Source of the DNA: Batillaria attramentaria
Taxonomy: Eukaryota; Mollusca; Gastropoda; Batillariidae
Assembly (NCBI GenBank): GCA_018292915.2
Contig: JACVVK020000384.1
Coordinates: 457,501-521,500 of the forward strand
Length of the DNA stretch: 64,000 bases
Reading direction: 5' to 3'
Part shown: piece after piece, positions 25,073 through 36,322 of the stretch
How positions within the stretch are numbered: position 1 is the first letter of the stretch
How the letters are laid out: each line of letters begins with the position of its first letter
The notes under the pieces: generated by a model
What the model was told of the DNA's origin: nothing
What the model saw: only the letters and a program-made list of their open reading frames with translations
Database searches by the model: none
Made by a program: the position numbers and the translations under genes

Positions 25073-28000
25073 ATGATTAGTATTATGATTCTCTCCTTAC
25101 TCTGTATTGTTTCATCTAGATTAGTTTCCGTAGAGAACACTATACCGTGGACTGGGACTACAGGTGGGAACCTCCAGGTGACCGTCGGTGACTTTAATCA
25201 AAAAGAAGACTCCAACGTAACGACAACTGAGGACATGACGACAGTGACTGAAGCAGACTTCAAGGCACGCGAGGTCAGTATCCTCCGTCACCTCCATCAG
25301 ACAACGGCTAACTCGCTTGCAAGCTCGACAAGTCATCAGACACAGGAGCCGCCCGAAAAAGTTCTGTTTGTAAATTTTACGTCATCGTTGTCGGGGTACA
25401 TAGAAGCGTGGGCAGAATGGAAATTTTTTAAATACCCGGAAACACATTTCGAAACGTATGAGTTACAAGTCCCAGTCGAACATGTAGTAATGTTGAGCTT
25501 CCAGTCGTACCGTCTCGACAACAACGATGACGGGTCCTGTAGAAAACCCTGGGTAAACCTTAAATTTACAACGAATAACAGCAACATTTTTGGACTGAGA
25601 GACTGCAGCAGTCAGTACCTCGCAACGGCTGTCTTCGGTCATTCAGTCACAGTTGGTTTTGCCTATTATTTCACCACTCAGGCTGGCTTCAAAATGTTGT
25701 TTTCTTTTCATCCGGTAACTAAGTCTCCACACAAACTGGCGTCTGGAAAGTGGAACTGCTCAACGCCTAACTACGCTAGCTTCAAGCAGCACGTGCACTG
25801 TAATCTGGAGTCCGAGTGTCATGGGGGAGAGGACGAAGGGGGACACTGTCCTTTCAGCAGCCCGGCTTGTGCTGGAGGTGTTGCGGTAAACGACAAGTGT
25901 TACGTGTTTTTCGTTAGTCGAGATTCACTTAATTGGAATGAAGCACGCGAGAAGTGTACTTCCAAAGAAGGAGAGCTCCCATCGATCAGAACGGATGAAG
26001 AGTGGCAAGCATTCTGGAAAGTGTTTGAATATGGAAAGCGAAATGATATCGTGTGGATTGGTCTCCATGTCCCAAATGTTGAGTTTGAACTGAGCGGCTA
26101 TGGAAACAGATGGGTGTGGGTTGACAAAACTGTGCCGTACGCCGTTGATGTGCCTGGGACTCTCGCACAGAATCCGTCCTGCACGTATTATTGCAGCGAA
26201 AGCAACAGCGTGCGTGGAGGCAGATGTGTTGATTCAGTTAGAATCAATATAGGCCCCTGCATTTCCAGAGTTCATCGTCGGCCATTCAAACAATACATTT
26301 GTGAATTTAAACTTAACCCCAAACCCCAGCGAAATTACGGAAAAATTAGACTCCAGGATAGTCATACAGACAAAATAATCAGCAAATCTGGCAGTGCATT
26401 AGTACTTTGCCCAAAAGGCCACATCACCTATGGCTTCCTAAAGTGTGATATTGAGAGTGACTGCATTTTAACACATGAATATTTTTCATACTGTAAGTTT
26501 TCTAACCTTGAAGCAGAATCTGTATACACAGAGGGAAAGCAGGAGACGTTTCAGGGTGCTAACAGGGTTAACATGTTTATTTGTGACAACCTGCGGCAAA
26601 GCGTGCCTTACACTCTGGTGTGTGATTTTAGGAAGGACTGCAGTGACGGATCAGACGAGACGTTCTGTGTCCGTAGTCCCCACTGCCTTGGGTTTACCTG
26701 CAGGAGTCAGCAATGCGTGAGTTTGGAATCACTGTGTGATGTCACCGTGGACTGTATCGACGGGTCAGACGAAGGGTGTGAATACTGCCAGGGGTTAACC
26801 AGGTTATCGTTAAAAAAGCAGCTTGTCGACCCGTTAAAACCTGTCCCGCCCCCAGCAATTCAATATGATAATTCCACCCTGGTAGAACCCATGCAAGCAT
26901 CGGCCCCTTGCCCTGAAACCCACTTCCGCTGTCCACCCAAATACAAATACTGTTTGCCGGTCTACCTGAGATGTAACACTATCAATGACTGCCCCCTAGG
27001 GGAAGACGAGCAAGATTGTGAAAGCTTCCGGTGTCCGGGTTATTTCCGTTGCAGGGCCTCAGCCATTTGTGTGCACCTGGACCACTTGTGTGACGGCTCG
27101 CCCCAGTGTCCCCAGCATGATGACGAGTTGTATTGTGATATGTCTAGCTGTCCTGAAGGTTGTCGCTGCCAGGGATTGGCTTTCGTTTGTGACCGGCCTT
27201 TCCTTGCCGCGGAGTTTCCTAATATACGCTATTTGGATGGTAGCCGGTCAGGCATGAGTCTTGAAAACCTCACATCCAACTTTCATCTGATATTCATTAG
27301 TCTGTCTTTGTGTGGTCTTAAACACGTGCAGGAAATCGATCTTTCTAATTTGAAACAGCTTGACCTGAGTCAAAACGAGATTGCGCAGGTACAGTTTGAT
27401 TCATTCCTTCATCTGAAGAATTTACGCGTTTTGGTATTAGCTGAAAATCCACTAGTCTCTCTAACTACTGGACCGTCTAATGCTACGCGAACACACAGAA
27501 ATCTTGTTCGGCTAGATCTGTCACAATCACGTTTAAGAATTCTGGACACTTCTTTGTTTTCAAATTATCCAAACATTCGATACCTCAACATTTCTCACAG
27601 TGTCGTATCAACCATTGCAGACACTGGATTTTCGTATACACCTCTTTTGACTGAACTGGACTTGCGAGGCAACCCAATCGTGACCTTTCCCAGTGGTTTA
27701 TACAGGGGACTGACGCGATTGCAGAAGGTCTTTTCTGACAACTACAAACTATGTTGTAAGGTTCATTTGCCAGATTTCTTTCAGGATAATCTGAACTTCT
27801 GTTTCGCTCCTGAGGACGAACTGTCGTCTTGCAAAGATCTGCTCCGATCAGACTTATTCCGTTTCTCTTTAATCATTATTTGCATAATGTCCTTGTCCGG
27901 CAATGTACTGTCTTGTATCAGTCGGCTCTTCAGGCATAGGCGCGCAACGAAGTCAGGTTTCAATGTTTTTGTGTTGAATCTTTGCTTAGCTGACTTCCTC

Positions 28001-28780
28001 ATGGGTGTTTACCTGGCCATTGTCGGTACAGCCGATCAGCTGTCTCGCGGGGATTACGTGACGTTTGAAGAAACTTGGAAGAAAGGCATTTCCTGCAAGA
28101 TAGCGGGCTTCTTGTCTCTATTGTCAAGCGAGGTTTCAGCCTTCACCATCTGTCTGATTACACTGGATCGTTCCATTGTATTGCGATTCCCTTTCACAAG
28201 TGTTCGATTTGAAAGATTGTCGGCGACTGTGGCGTGTGGGATAGCCTGGGTAGTCGGCATAATGCTGGCTGCAGTGCCTCTTTTGCCAGTCACGACCCAC
28301 TGGGAATTCTACAGTCAGTCTGGAATATGCATCCCGTTGCCTGTCACAAGAAAGTCATTCGCAGGTCGTAATTACGCCTTCAGCATCATGATCGTCTTCA
28401 ACTTTTCTCTGTTTTTGCTGATCGCAGCCGGCCAAGCCGTTATCTTCCAGTCCGTAAAGCAGAACAGTTTGACCACCGACAAGACCCAGAAGCTGAAAGA
28501 TATCACAATCGCCCGTCGCCTGATCTCTGTGGCGGTGTCTGACTTTCTCTGCTGGTTTCCTATCGGGCTGTTGGGTCTTCTAGCTTCTAAAGGAGTTGCC
28601 ATTCCTGGTCAGGTGAACGTGATCATGGCCATATTTGTCCTGCCCTTGAACTCTGCGCTTAATCCATTTTTGTACACTTTTAACGTCATCATGGAGAGGC
28701 GAAGAGAACAACAGGAGAAGAAACTGTTGGTTTTGCTCGAAGCAAAGATGGCACAGGAGCTGCCGAAAGTTAGGAGCTAA
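25073..28780 (+). CDS. Intronless GRL101-like GPCR with CUB, C-type lectin, LDLa and LRR ectodomain (paralog 1)
   Basis: One open frame of about 1235 residues from ATG 25073, chosen because it starts a signal peptide (MISIMILSLLCIVSS); an in-frame GTG lies nine codons upstream. In order: CUB-like domain (about 96-212); a degenerate LDLa with six Cys (217-263); C-type lectin fold (265-412) with WIGL and WVWVD but without EPN/QPD or WND calcium motifs; LDLa modules near 500-532, 537-569, 612-649 and 651-689 with DGSDE-type calcium acids; an LRR cap (CPEGCRCQGLAFVC) and about seven LRRs (700-920). The rhodopsin-like 7TM domain (922-1206) has LDRS in place of DRY and NPFLY at TM7. It is closest in plan to Lymnaea GRL101, which to my knowledge lacks the lectin domain. 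It should be a plasma-membrane receptor; ligand and G protein are unknown. Confidence 0.9.
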   Translation: MISIMILSLLCIVSSRLVSVENTIPWTGTTGGNLQVTVGDFNQKEDSNVTTTEDMTTVTEADFKAREVSILRHLHQTTANSLASSTSHQTQEPPEKVLFVNFTSSLSGYIEAWAEWKFFKYPETHFETYELQVPVEHVVMLSFQSYRLDNNDDGSCRKPWVNLKFTTNNSNIFGLRDCSSQYLATAVFGHSVTVGFAYYFTTQAGFKMLFSFHPVTKSPHKLASGKWNCSTPNYASFKQHVHCNLESECHGGEDEGGHCPFSSPACAGGVAVNDKCYVFFVSRDSLNWNEAREKCTSKEGELPSIRTDEEWQAFWKVFEYGKRNDIVWIGLHVPNVEFELSGYGNRWVWVDKTVPYAVDVPGTLAQNPSCTYYCSESNSVRGGRCVDSVRINIGPCISRVHRRPFKQYICEFKLNPKPQRNYGKIRLQDSHTDKIISKSGSALVLCPKGHITYGFLKCDIESDCILTHEYFSYCKFSNLEAESVYTEGKQETFQGANRVNMFICDNLRQSVPYTLVCDFRKDCSDGSDETFCVRSPHCLGFTCRSQQCVSLESLCDVTVDCIDGSDEGCEYCQGLTRLSLKKQLVDPLKPVPPPAIQYDNSTLVEPMQASAPCPETHFRCPPKYKYCLPVYLRCNTINDCPLGEDEQDCESFRCPGYFRCRASAICVHLDHLCDGSPQCPQHDDELYCDMSSCPEGCRCQGLAFVCDRPFLAAEFPNIRYLDGSRSGMSLENLTSNFHLIFISLSLCGLKHVQEIDLSNLKQLDLSQNEIAQVQFDSFLHLKNLRVLVLAENPLVSLTTGPSNATRTHRNLVRLDLSQSRLRILDTSLFSNYPNIRYLNISHSVVSTIADTGFSYTPLLTELDLRGNPIVTFPSGLYRGLTRLQKVFSDNYKLCCKVHLPDFFQDNLNFCFAPEDELSSCKDLLRSDLFRFSLIIICIMSLSGNVLSCISRLFRHRRATKSGFNVFVLNLCLADFLMGVYLAIVGTADQLSRGDYVTFEETWKKGISCKIAGFLSLLSSEVSAFTICLITLDRSIVLRFPFTSVRFERLSATVACGIAWVVGIMLAAVPLLPVTTHWEFYSQSGICIPLPVTRKSFAGRNYAFSIMIVFNFSLFLLIAAGQAVIFQSVKQNSLTTDKTQKLKDITIARRLISVAVSDFLCWFPIGLLGLLASKGVAIPGQVNVIMAIFVLPLNSALNPFLYTFNVIMERRREQQEKKLLVLLEAKMAQELPKVRS

Positions 28781-29453
28781 GTTCTGAGGAACAACAAGGA
28801 AACTTGACAGACTTGATTGTACTCTTTTGTCCCCCCCCCCCCCCCAAAAAAAAAAACCCTCCTGTTCTGTCAAAAGGAATTAAACGCACACTGCTTCGTT
28901 TTTGACTTGCTATACGTTACGTCGTCCACTTTTCGCAAGCCCCCCCCCCCACACCCTCCCCCCGAAAAGAATCAAATCAAATCAAAAATATACAAAATGA
29001 TGATCATGATAATAATAAGAAAAAAAATCTGTCATCTAGAGGAGCCATTGGTTGTGTCGTTTCTTTTCAGAATAATTTAAATATGTTATTCTTGGGGCAA
29101 GTCACAGAAACTCTGACACTTCCGTCCTACTGGTTAGTCATATGTTTGACTTCCGGTGGGGCCTACTATAATGTTCTGGTTTTGTAGTGATTTTTGTAGT
29201 TGTTGTTGCTGGGTTGTTGTTTTTTTTTTTTTTGTTGTTGTTGTTGTTTTTTTTGTTTGTTTGTTTGTTTGTTTTTTCTCTCGGGTTTTTCCCTCTGCTT
29301 GCTGGTGGAGGCAAAATTTATAAAGTTATCGCTTAAGAGCCCGAACCTGACCACCTGTCCACTACGTGATAAAACTGGATAAAAAGAACAAACCACTGCA
29401 CACCAGTAGGAGCCACTTCAAGCCATTGTTATGCATTGTTAGCGCTTAGAATT

Positions 29454-29954
29454 TTTTTTTTTTTTTTTGGCTGCCCCAACTCTTGGCCAGCTCCAGTGGT
29501 GTTCCTCCCAGGCAATGGGTAGAGTCCACGGAGGGCTCGGAAGCTGGGACAATTTTTGTTTTATTATGCATGATGATGGAGATGAGGATGGTGGTAAGAT
29601 GATGCTATGGAGGTCCGTGTGGTTTGGGACTGCAGGACAGGGCCGCATTCCTCGCTTCCTGTACTAAATATCCCGGCGTTAACCAGGCCCGGGAACTACG
29701 GCAGATGTGGTGCCGGCCGTGTAATCATCCACATCATTAAGACGTGTCATACCAAGGGAAGCACCCCCAAAGTCGCACCCGTAAAGGTGAAACTCGGCTG
29801 TGTGGCAACAGCCTTCTCACTGGGTCCATAGCACACCCGCTCTCGGTAGGAGCCGACCTAGGTAGGAAAAATCCCGCTTGCCTCGGCTGGGACTCGAACC
29901 CGGGTCTCCCGGTCCATGGTCCGAAGTGCTAACCACTACACTACGGGGGTCGGT
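29454..29954 (-). mobile_element. SINE C, full length, with 12-bp target duplication
   Basis: On the minus strand it starts with a tRNA-like head (A box TAGTGTAGTGGTTAGCAC, B box GGGTTCGAGTCCC) and ends in poly-A, seen here as poly-T at 29453-29468. GCGCTTAGAATT flanks both sides (29442-29453 and 29955-29966). The flanks join into a LINE tail ending GGCGCTAT(ATT)n, so the SINE landed in an older element. Confidence 0.85.
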
Positions 29955-30234
29955 GCGCTTAGAATTGTTATGAACGAATAGGTTATGGCGCTATATTATT
30001 ATTATTATTAAGGCGTGGACCTTCCCGATAGGCCAGAGACCGCTGCAGATTGCGTAATAGTGGCTTCTAGTGATCTGAAGACTTTAAGTAAAAATGCGAT
30101 TTTTGCATGGGCGTTTAATAGTTAAGTCGTTCATGTTGTTACGGGTGTTACGATTTTGCCGCCAAAGCTTATATCCAGGTAGTGTGTGCTCGAGCACACG
30201 TCGGAAGAGACTCGATTTTTCCAACTATGTGTGA

Positions 30235-30405
30235 GGGGAGCCGGGGTGTCCGAACGGTAGAGCGTTGGACTTCTAATGCTCGGGTCGTGAGATCGTATCC
30301 CGGCTGGAGCCAAATATTTGTGCTGGCTTTTTCATCGTTGCCCCGTCTTTGATATCACCCGTATGTGGTGGCAAAGGACGTTAAAACCCCCAAACACCCA
30401 CCCAC
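30235..30405 (+). mobile_element. SINE A, full length reference copy, tRNA-Arg-like
   Basis: 171 bp flanked by a 14-bp target duplication CCAACTATGTGTGA (30221-30234 and 30406-30419). The head reads like a tRNA: GGTAGAGCG, anticodon-loop-like CTTCTAA (UCU, Arg) and the GTGAGATCGTATCCCGGC T-arm region. The body contains GTCTTTGATATCACCCG and the 3' end is a (CCCA)n run, not poly-A. Confidence 0.85.
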
Positions 30406-30852
30406 CCAACTATGTGTGAATATTATGTTCCGGTGTTGACTGGGAACAAGCAGTGTGAACAGTCAGGGAGAAAAGCAATAAAACACAACAACCATTGTGT
30501 AGGAGGCCCACTGGTGTCTCCTGTGGAGTCATTCAAGTGCTGGCTCGCTATTCGTCAGTATCTGCACACGTCGTTTTTCCCACTAGTGAGCGTAAAACAG
30601 AACGCATGGAAACCGCCAGCTACATTTTACCAGGGGACAAATAAAACTAAAGGTCTGATAAGTGTGACCTGGCACAGAGAGAAATGAAACTTTATGTTCC
30701 AAGGATAATAGATATAGTTACAACAACCTGTCTTCTATCTTGTCCTTGCTAAACAACAAAGAGAGAGAGAGAGAGGGAGAGGGAGAACCTTGTAGCGGTG
30801 GCTTTTATTGGCTCACTTGTGTAACAAAGCGAGTCTGTGTAATAACTCTCCG

Positions 30853-30854
<2 letters not shown>

Positions 30855-30927
<73 letters not shown>

Positions 30928-30947
30928 TGTCTGTCTGTCTGTCTGTG
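30855..30947. repeat. (GT)n(CTGT)n microsatellite
   Basis: About 36 GT repeats followed by CTGT repeats. Confidence 0.9.
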
Positions 30948-31329
30948 TGTTCGCAGTAAACTTTGAAATTGGCATTTTCTCAGACAAACAGCGCAGGCAC
31001 CAAGCTTAGCATCCCGATGGACAGTCGAATGACCTTGGCTCGACCTTGACTCAAGGTCAAAGTCACTAAAGCTATCCGTTTGGACGATTAACATTGGCAT
31101 TTTCTCAGAATCTACAAACACCAGAGGCTTTAAGCTTTGCATGATGATAGACATTGACAAGAACTTTACAGACATACCAGTATTTAATGACCTTGGGTCA
31201 AGGTCAACCCAAATGAACCACGTGCATTGGTTCACAAACCGGACATCAGCAAATTGCAGTCAAGCAGTGTAAAGGGCCAGCTTAGCTATTTAGGTTTCTG
31301 AATCTAGAATTGCATTTATTTTACATTTG

Positions 31330-31472
31330 AGTGGGCTGAACATTTCCAAAGCAGAAGGGGACAAACCCGCATTGCCCGAAAAGGACCGTCTACGAGCGAC
31401 CCTGAATGAATGGTGCTATTTACTTAGTAGAGGTGGAAAATCCAACACCCGAAGCGGCACTCGAACCCTTTT
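31330..31472 (-). mobile_element. SINE B fragment
   Basis: GGGCTGAACATTTCCAAAGC and the following 120 bases match the complement of the middle of the SINE B copy at 58822-59237. Head and tail are missing. Confidence 0.55.
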
Positions 31473-32340
31473 AAAGGGTCTTCACACGCTGCGATTCTGC
31501 AGGCCTACCAGCGGGCGAAATGCCCTCAGAGACAAATAAATCCGCTTGTAGCGGGCACTCCCCGCAGACGCCGCCGTGGCGCCAGTGAATAGAGCACGGT
31601 CCTATTTTTTTCAACTCCGCGCGCGACAATCGCCGCACACACGCAGCACTCTCGTTCAGTGTCACGACGTGGTACAAATACCCCTTCCGCTCTGTGGAGA
31701 AAATGGCCGCCAAACCAAAGTCACACTAACATCTCTCGAGACGGCCACTGCCAAATATGGGCTGTGCCTCAGTCAGCTTTTACGCGCAGTTCACTAGTTC
31801 GCGCTGGTAACGTGTGAACGGATAATCCTCTCAACCAGCATGCGGGCCCGCAGCAGGAACTGTCCGTGTGAGAAGGCCTTAAACGCTTGGCGCTGGTGGC
31901 AGTAGTCTATTGTAACCACTACTCCAACGCCCGTACCTGCAGTCACTGTGCGCGCGAGTATGGCAAGCATTGGACATACACTCGGAGGAAATCGGAGCCC
32001 TACCGCTGACATTACCACATTCGATGTTTCCTATCTTAGTTAGCTTCAGGTATCAGGCATCGCTTTATTATCGCTCATTTTTTCCCCCTTCAAGCAATGG
32101 AAACCGTAACGGTCGTATGATATCGGTTTCTGAAACCATTTTGTTAAATAAATTACTTCTAATTCTGTAATTCCTGGGGTGATTTGTTCGTTGTGTGCTT
32201 TTGTTGTGGTTAATTTCAGACCCATCTACCGATATTTGAGCTTTTCATTAATGTCCACAGGTTGTGTACAAAAATGAAATATAAAAGCGTCGGCATTTGA
32301 TAATCCACTGAGGAATTTTTTAAAGAGTTATTTGTCGGGT

Positions 32341-32512
32341 GGGTGGGTGAGTGGGTGGGGGATTAACGTCCTTTTCCACCACATACGGGTGATATCAAAG
32401 ACGGGGCAACGGTGAAAAAGCCAGCACAAATATTTGGCCCCAGCCGGGATACGAACTCACGACCCGAGCATTAGAAGTCCAATGCTCTAACATTCGGCCA
32501 CCCCGGGTCCCC
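32341..32512 (-). mobile_element. SINE A, full length, with 16-bp target duplication
   Basis: 172 bp on the minus strand between two copies of GAGTTATTTGTCGGGT (32325-32340 and 32513-32528). The (GGGT)n run at its left is the complement of the family's (CCCA)n tail. Confidence 0.85.
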
Positions 32513-32692
32513 GAGTTATTTGTCGGGTTTTATTGCTGTGTTAGTTGTTTTTGTTCATATGTGATGATGGGTATTGCTGTTGTTGTTGTTGTTGTTTTTG
32601 TTTCTTATCTTTCTCATAAATTCTTTCTTCAAAACGTACATCAGAATAGCAGGAACGATGACACTGGCTTACATCTGAGTGAGTACCTTAAG

Positions 32693-32693
<1 letters not shown>

Positions 32694-32755
<62 letters not shown>

Positions 32756-32893
32756 TAAAACAAAAACCGACAGGGTTAAACCCAGGGACTTGAACCGTGA
32801 AACATAACAGGAACTTTCTAAACTAGCTGATTGAAAATAACCATCCACACACTTGTCACCCAAGCTACAAGGAACACTATATCATGTGAAGTA

Positions 32894-32973
<80 letters not shown>
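32694..32973. repeat. Two (CA)n microsatellites
   Basis: (CA)n at 32694-32752 and 32895-32973, followed by (ATC)n-rich DNA to about 33030. Confidence 0.9.
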
Positions 32974-32974
<1 letters not shown>

Positions 32975-33589
32975 ATCATCATCGTCGTCATCATCATGAC
33001 AACGCTGATTCAGCTCATCATCATCATCATGACAACGCATTCAGCTCAGCTTCCGTTTCCCCTGATCACGAAGCGGTAAATTCTCATTTTCTGGAAGTGA
33101 TGACAAGGTTGCAGTGGGACAGATTTTTCTTCATCCCCCCTGTTGGAAGTGACACAAGAAGCAGAAGAAGAATCCATCCCATCACACCAGATCCCAAATA
33201 ACTCCTGCTCAGCCGGAGGACACGATCGATAAGTCACTCACTCAATCAATCACTTAATCAATCACTCAGTCGATTAATCAATCCCAACCAATTATCCTTA
33301 ACAGCCACAGTAAAATGTGTTTGCATTGTTGTCTTCAGAAATATAATTATAACGATTATATAATCATTCACACACTGACATTTATTCACACCTCAGTGTC
33401 TCACACATTACAGACCGAACTGTGTTAAGCCGCTATGCAAATAAAATTTAATGATATAATACATTTAATAATAACACGTACTATTACCTTTTCTCGAGCG
33501 TGAATTTTCTTCTTGGAGAATATCTGCGCGTTCCTAATCCGACTCTCGCATAATCACTGATCCAACCGTTAGAACAAAGTCCTTCGGCC

Positions 33590-34108
33590 AGCGCCGTTTC
33601 TCCTTCCAAAGTCCGGTCCTCTGGAACAGTCTCCCTCAGGGAATACGACACAATCAATCTGCCCAGTCATTCAAACACACCCTTAAAACGCATCTATTCA
33701 CATCAGCCTTCGGATAATTCACTCAGCCCCGTTACCAGTCTCAACCCGTTGTTTTGTAGTGTGTATGTATGTAGGTGTGTCTTGGATGTTGGTATGTATG
33801 TATGCGTCAGTGCTTGCATGTGTGTCTAACAGTATGTCTGTACGTATGTTTGTCTGTCTGTCTGTCTGTATGTATGTATGCATGTATGTATGTATGTATG
33901 TATGTATGTATGTATGTATGTATGTATGTATGTATGTATGTATGTATGTATGTATGTATCTACGCTTTTATTCGTATTTATTTAATTGATTATTTATCTA
34001 TCATTCATTGTATTTATTTATCACCTTTTATATATATTTGTAAAGCGCCTAGAGCCCCGGCTTCGGAGATTAGGCGCTATGAAAATCCTCATTATTATTA
34101 TTATTATA
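33590..34108 (+). mobile_element. LINE 3' end with (ATT)n tail
   Basis: A frame at about 33598-33718 reads PVLWNSLPQGIR and SFKHTLKTHLFTSAFG then a stop, the usual C-terminus of non-LTR ORF2. The 3' UTR contains a (GTAT)n microsatellite (33860-33958) and ends GTAAAGCGCCTAGAG, a GGCGCTAT box and (ATT)n. The element is strongly 5' truncated. Confidence 0.7.
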
Positions 34109-34404
34109 AGTAGACATTGGATTGGCTACCTATCCACAATTTAGCAAGCGCAAAACTTGTCAGCAAGTGAGATGCAGAACTTGTCTACACAGTAGTTCGA
34201 TTATCTTGCGGTAAGAATTACCGTCAGATTCATAAAGTATGTGTAATTGGCACCGTTTATTAAGTGTGTGCGGGATCTGTGTCAACCATGGTTGAAAGTA
34301 AAATGTGTCGACTAAAAGCCTGCATTGCACTGTACAGTAAAAAAAAAAAAAAAAAAAACAACCCCCAAAAAAACTTTTCCGATCATATGATTATGTGCGA
34401 GGGA

Positions 34405-34512
34405 AGGGGTGGGGTGGGTGTATTGGAATTTAACGTCCTTTTCCACCACGTAAGGGTGATATCAAAGACGGGGCAACGAGAAAAAGACCAGCACAAATAT
34501 TTGGCCCCAGAC
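34405..34512 (-). mobile_element. SINE A, truncated
   Basis: Minus-strand tail and body (TTTAACGTCCTTTTCC, then GATATCAAAGACGGGGCAAC). The tRNA-like half is missing. Confidence 0.65.
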
Positions 34513-36322
34513 GTTTTATGTGAGGGAAGACCAAAAAATCCGTTAACAATCCGATTCTAACAAAGAACAAAACCAGCCAATGAAATCCACGTGAACCCTA
34601 TACGCCTTGCGTGTTTAAAGGATCGGTAAAATCTGGCCGCCTCTTGGCTATCTCGTGTTTTGAACTAAGTCCACATATATGCCGAATGAGCTGACCAAAT
34701 TCCCTCGTTCCACGCGCCCTGAGACCAGCTCAATGTTTACGTCTATCTGAAACCGACTATCCCACACGCACTGTAAGCCATCCGAACAGGACATCATACT
34801 TGAGACTAGGTACAATAATTCCGTATTACAACTACAAGCAGCTGGACACTCGAACTATCGTATTTGGCACTCCTTCTTGAGAATGAGTGACAACATCTTC
34901 TGAACACAGAACAATCCGGTCATGAAATCACTACTGACATGCCACAAAATCACCAAATGAAGGCCGCAAATTCATATGATATGCAATATATATTCTCCAC
35001 ATATGAAATATATATTCTCCACAAATGCAAATCTCGTGTTTCTAGGACTCGTCTTGAATGTGTTAAGAGGGCACGAGGTTGTCATTTCGGGTGTATCTTA
35101 CAAGAAATTAATAATAAAGTTGGCTTTGATAGCCAGGGTGAAAATGATATTTCGTTTAGATACATTTCTATTTCATTGTCTGGTTTTCTGCTCACATAAT
35201 ATCTGGAAGAATGTGCCATATAAACGACTGGTAAATTACTGGAATACTTTATTGATGGGAAGAATCGTACATATGCTTAGGTTACAACGGAGAACATTTC
35301 ACATTTAACCCCATAAATATACAGAAATGTTCCCTATTGCGTCACATTAAATAAAATCATAGTACTTATTACAGGTGAGAGATATGGTTTACAAACAATA
35401 ATAACGATATCATATGGAAATAGTCATATCATATAGAAAATAATCATAAGAAAATAACCATTTCTTCTGAAATAATTAAAAAACAATGTATGGACACACA
35501 TTCAGTTACTTACATAAATTAATATTAATACTCATAACTCCTCATTGCACCAGCAGTACATTGTGTTGTATACAAAAGTTCTTTGTAGAATAAATGACTG
35601 CTGCAAGATAACATACATATATATAATTATTTCCCTGAGACAGTCACGTTAATACGTTTGGCTGGCTCAGATATATTCACGTAAATATGATCTCTGCCCT
35701 TTACTGATGTGACATTTATAAAATGAAATATACACTGTATATGCATCTAATAATTATAAGGTTTGGTGTATCCATTTGTTCAGCTGGCTGTTTCCAAAAC
35801 AAATATATTCAACAATCTTTGGCCGCTACTCCGAGAAGAGACAGGACCACAAAGTAGACAAAGTACAAATACTGGAGTGAAGAGATGGTCAGTGGTTGTA
35901 GTGACTCCAGATCTCTATTTTGAGACTCATGGCAGACCGACAAACCTACGCTGGTACTCAGTGGCGCTGATTGTTCTGTTCATATATAGTAATCAAACCA
36001 GTACAATAACAGACAACACGACAATACTCACTCTCACACCTTTCACACACGGGGTATCAGGACGGGTATGACCAACATTCGAACATGCATCTACGCGTGA
36101 CGATATACTCGTACAACCAACACCGAGGAACACTTCAAAAACTGCTCCTCCTTGCTCCCTCCAGTAGGACAGGAAACACAGGTACCAAACCACCAAAGGC
36201 AGAACAGCGATTCAAGCCGCGGTGAAAATGGTCTATCGGTTCTGGTTCAAAATAACCACTGTCGCTGGGTCCTAGAAAAATTCGAAAGGTTGTGATAATA
36301 ATTATACGAAGAGACGAGAAAA

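Larger units (their letters stand above)
28781..36322. other. Spacer between the two receptor genes, repeat-filled
   Basis: It contains poly-C/poly-A tracts after the first receptor, SINE C (29454-29954) inside a LINE tail, SINE A copies (30235-30405, 32341-32512, 34405-34512), long (CA)n or (GT)n runs at 30855-30926, 32694-32752 and 32895-32973, a SINE B fragment (31330-31472) and a LINE 3' end (33590-34108). From 34560 to 36320 the DNA is AT-rich and unique-looking, with no exon recognised. Confidence 0.4.

Noticed and set aside
30235..30312. Possible functional tRNA-Arg gene.
   Set aside because: The tRNA-like part is the head of a SINE with target duplications and many diverged copies. 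Base pairing of the acceptor stem is not kept.
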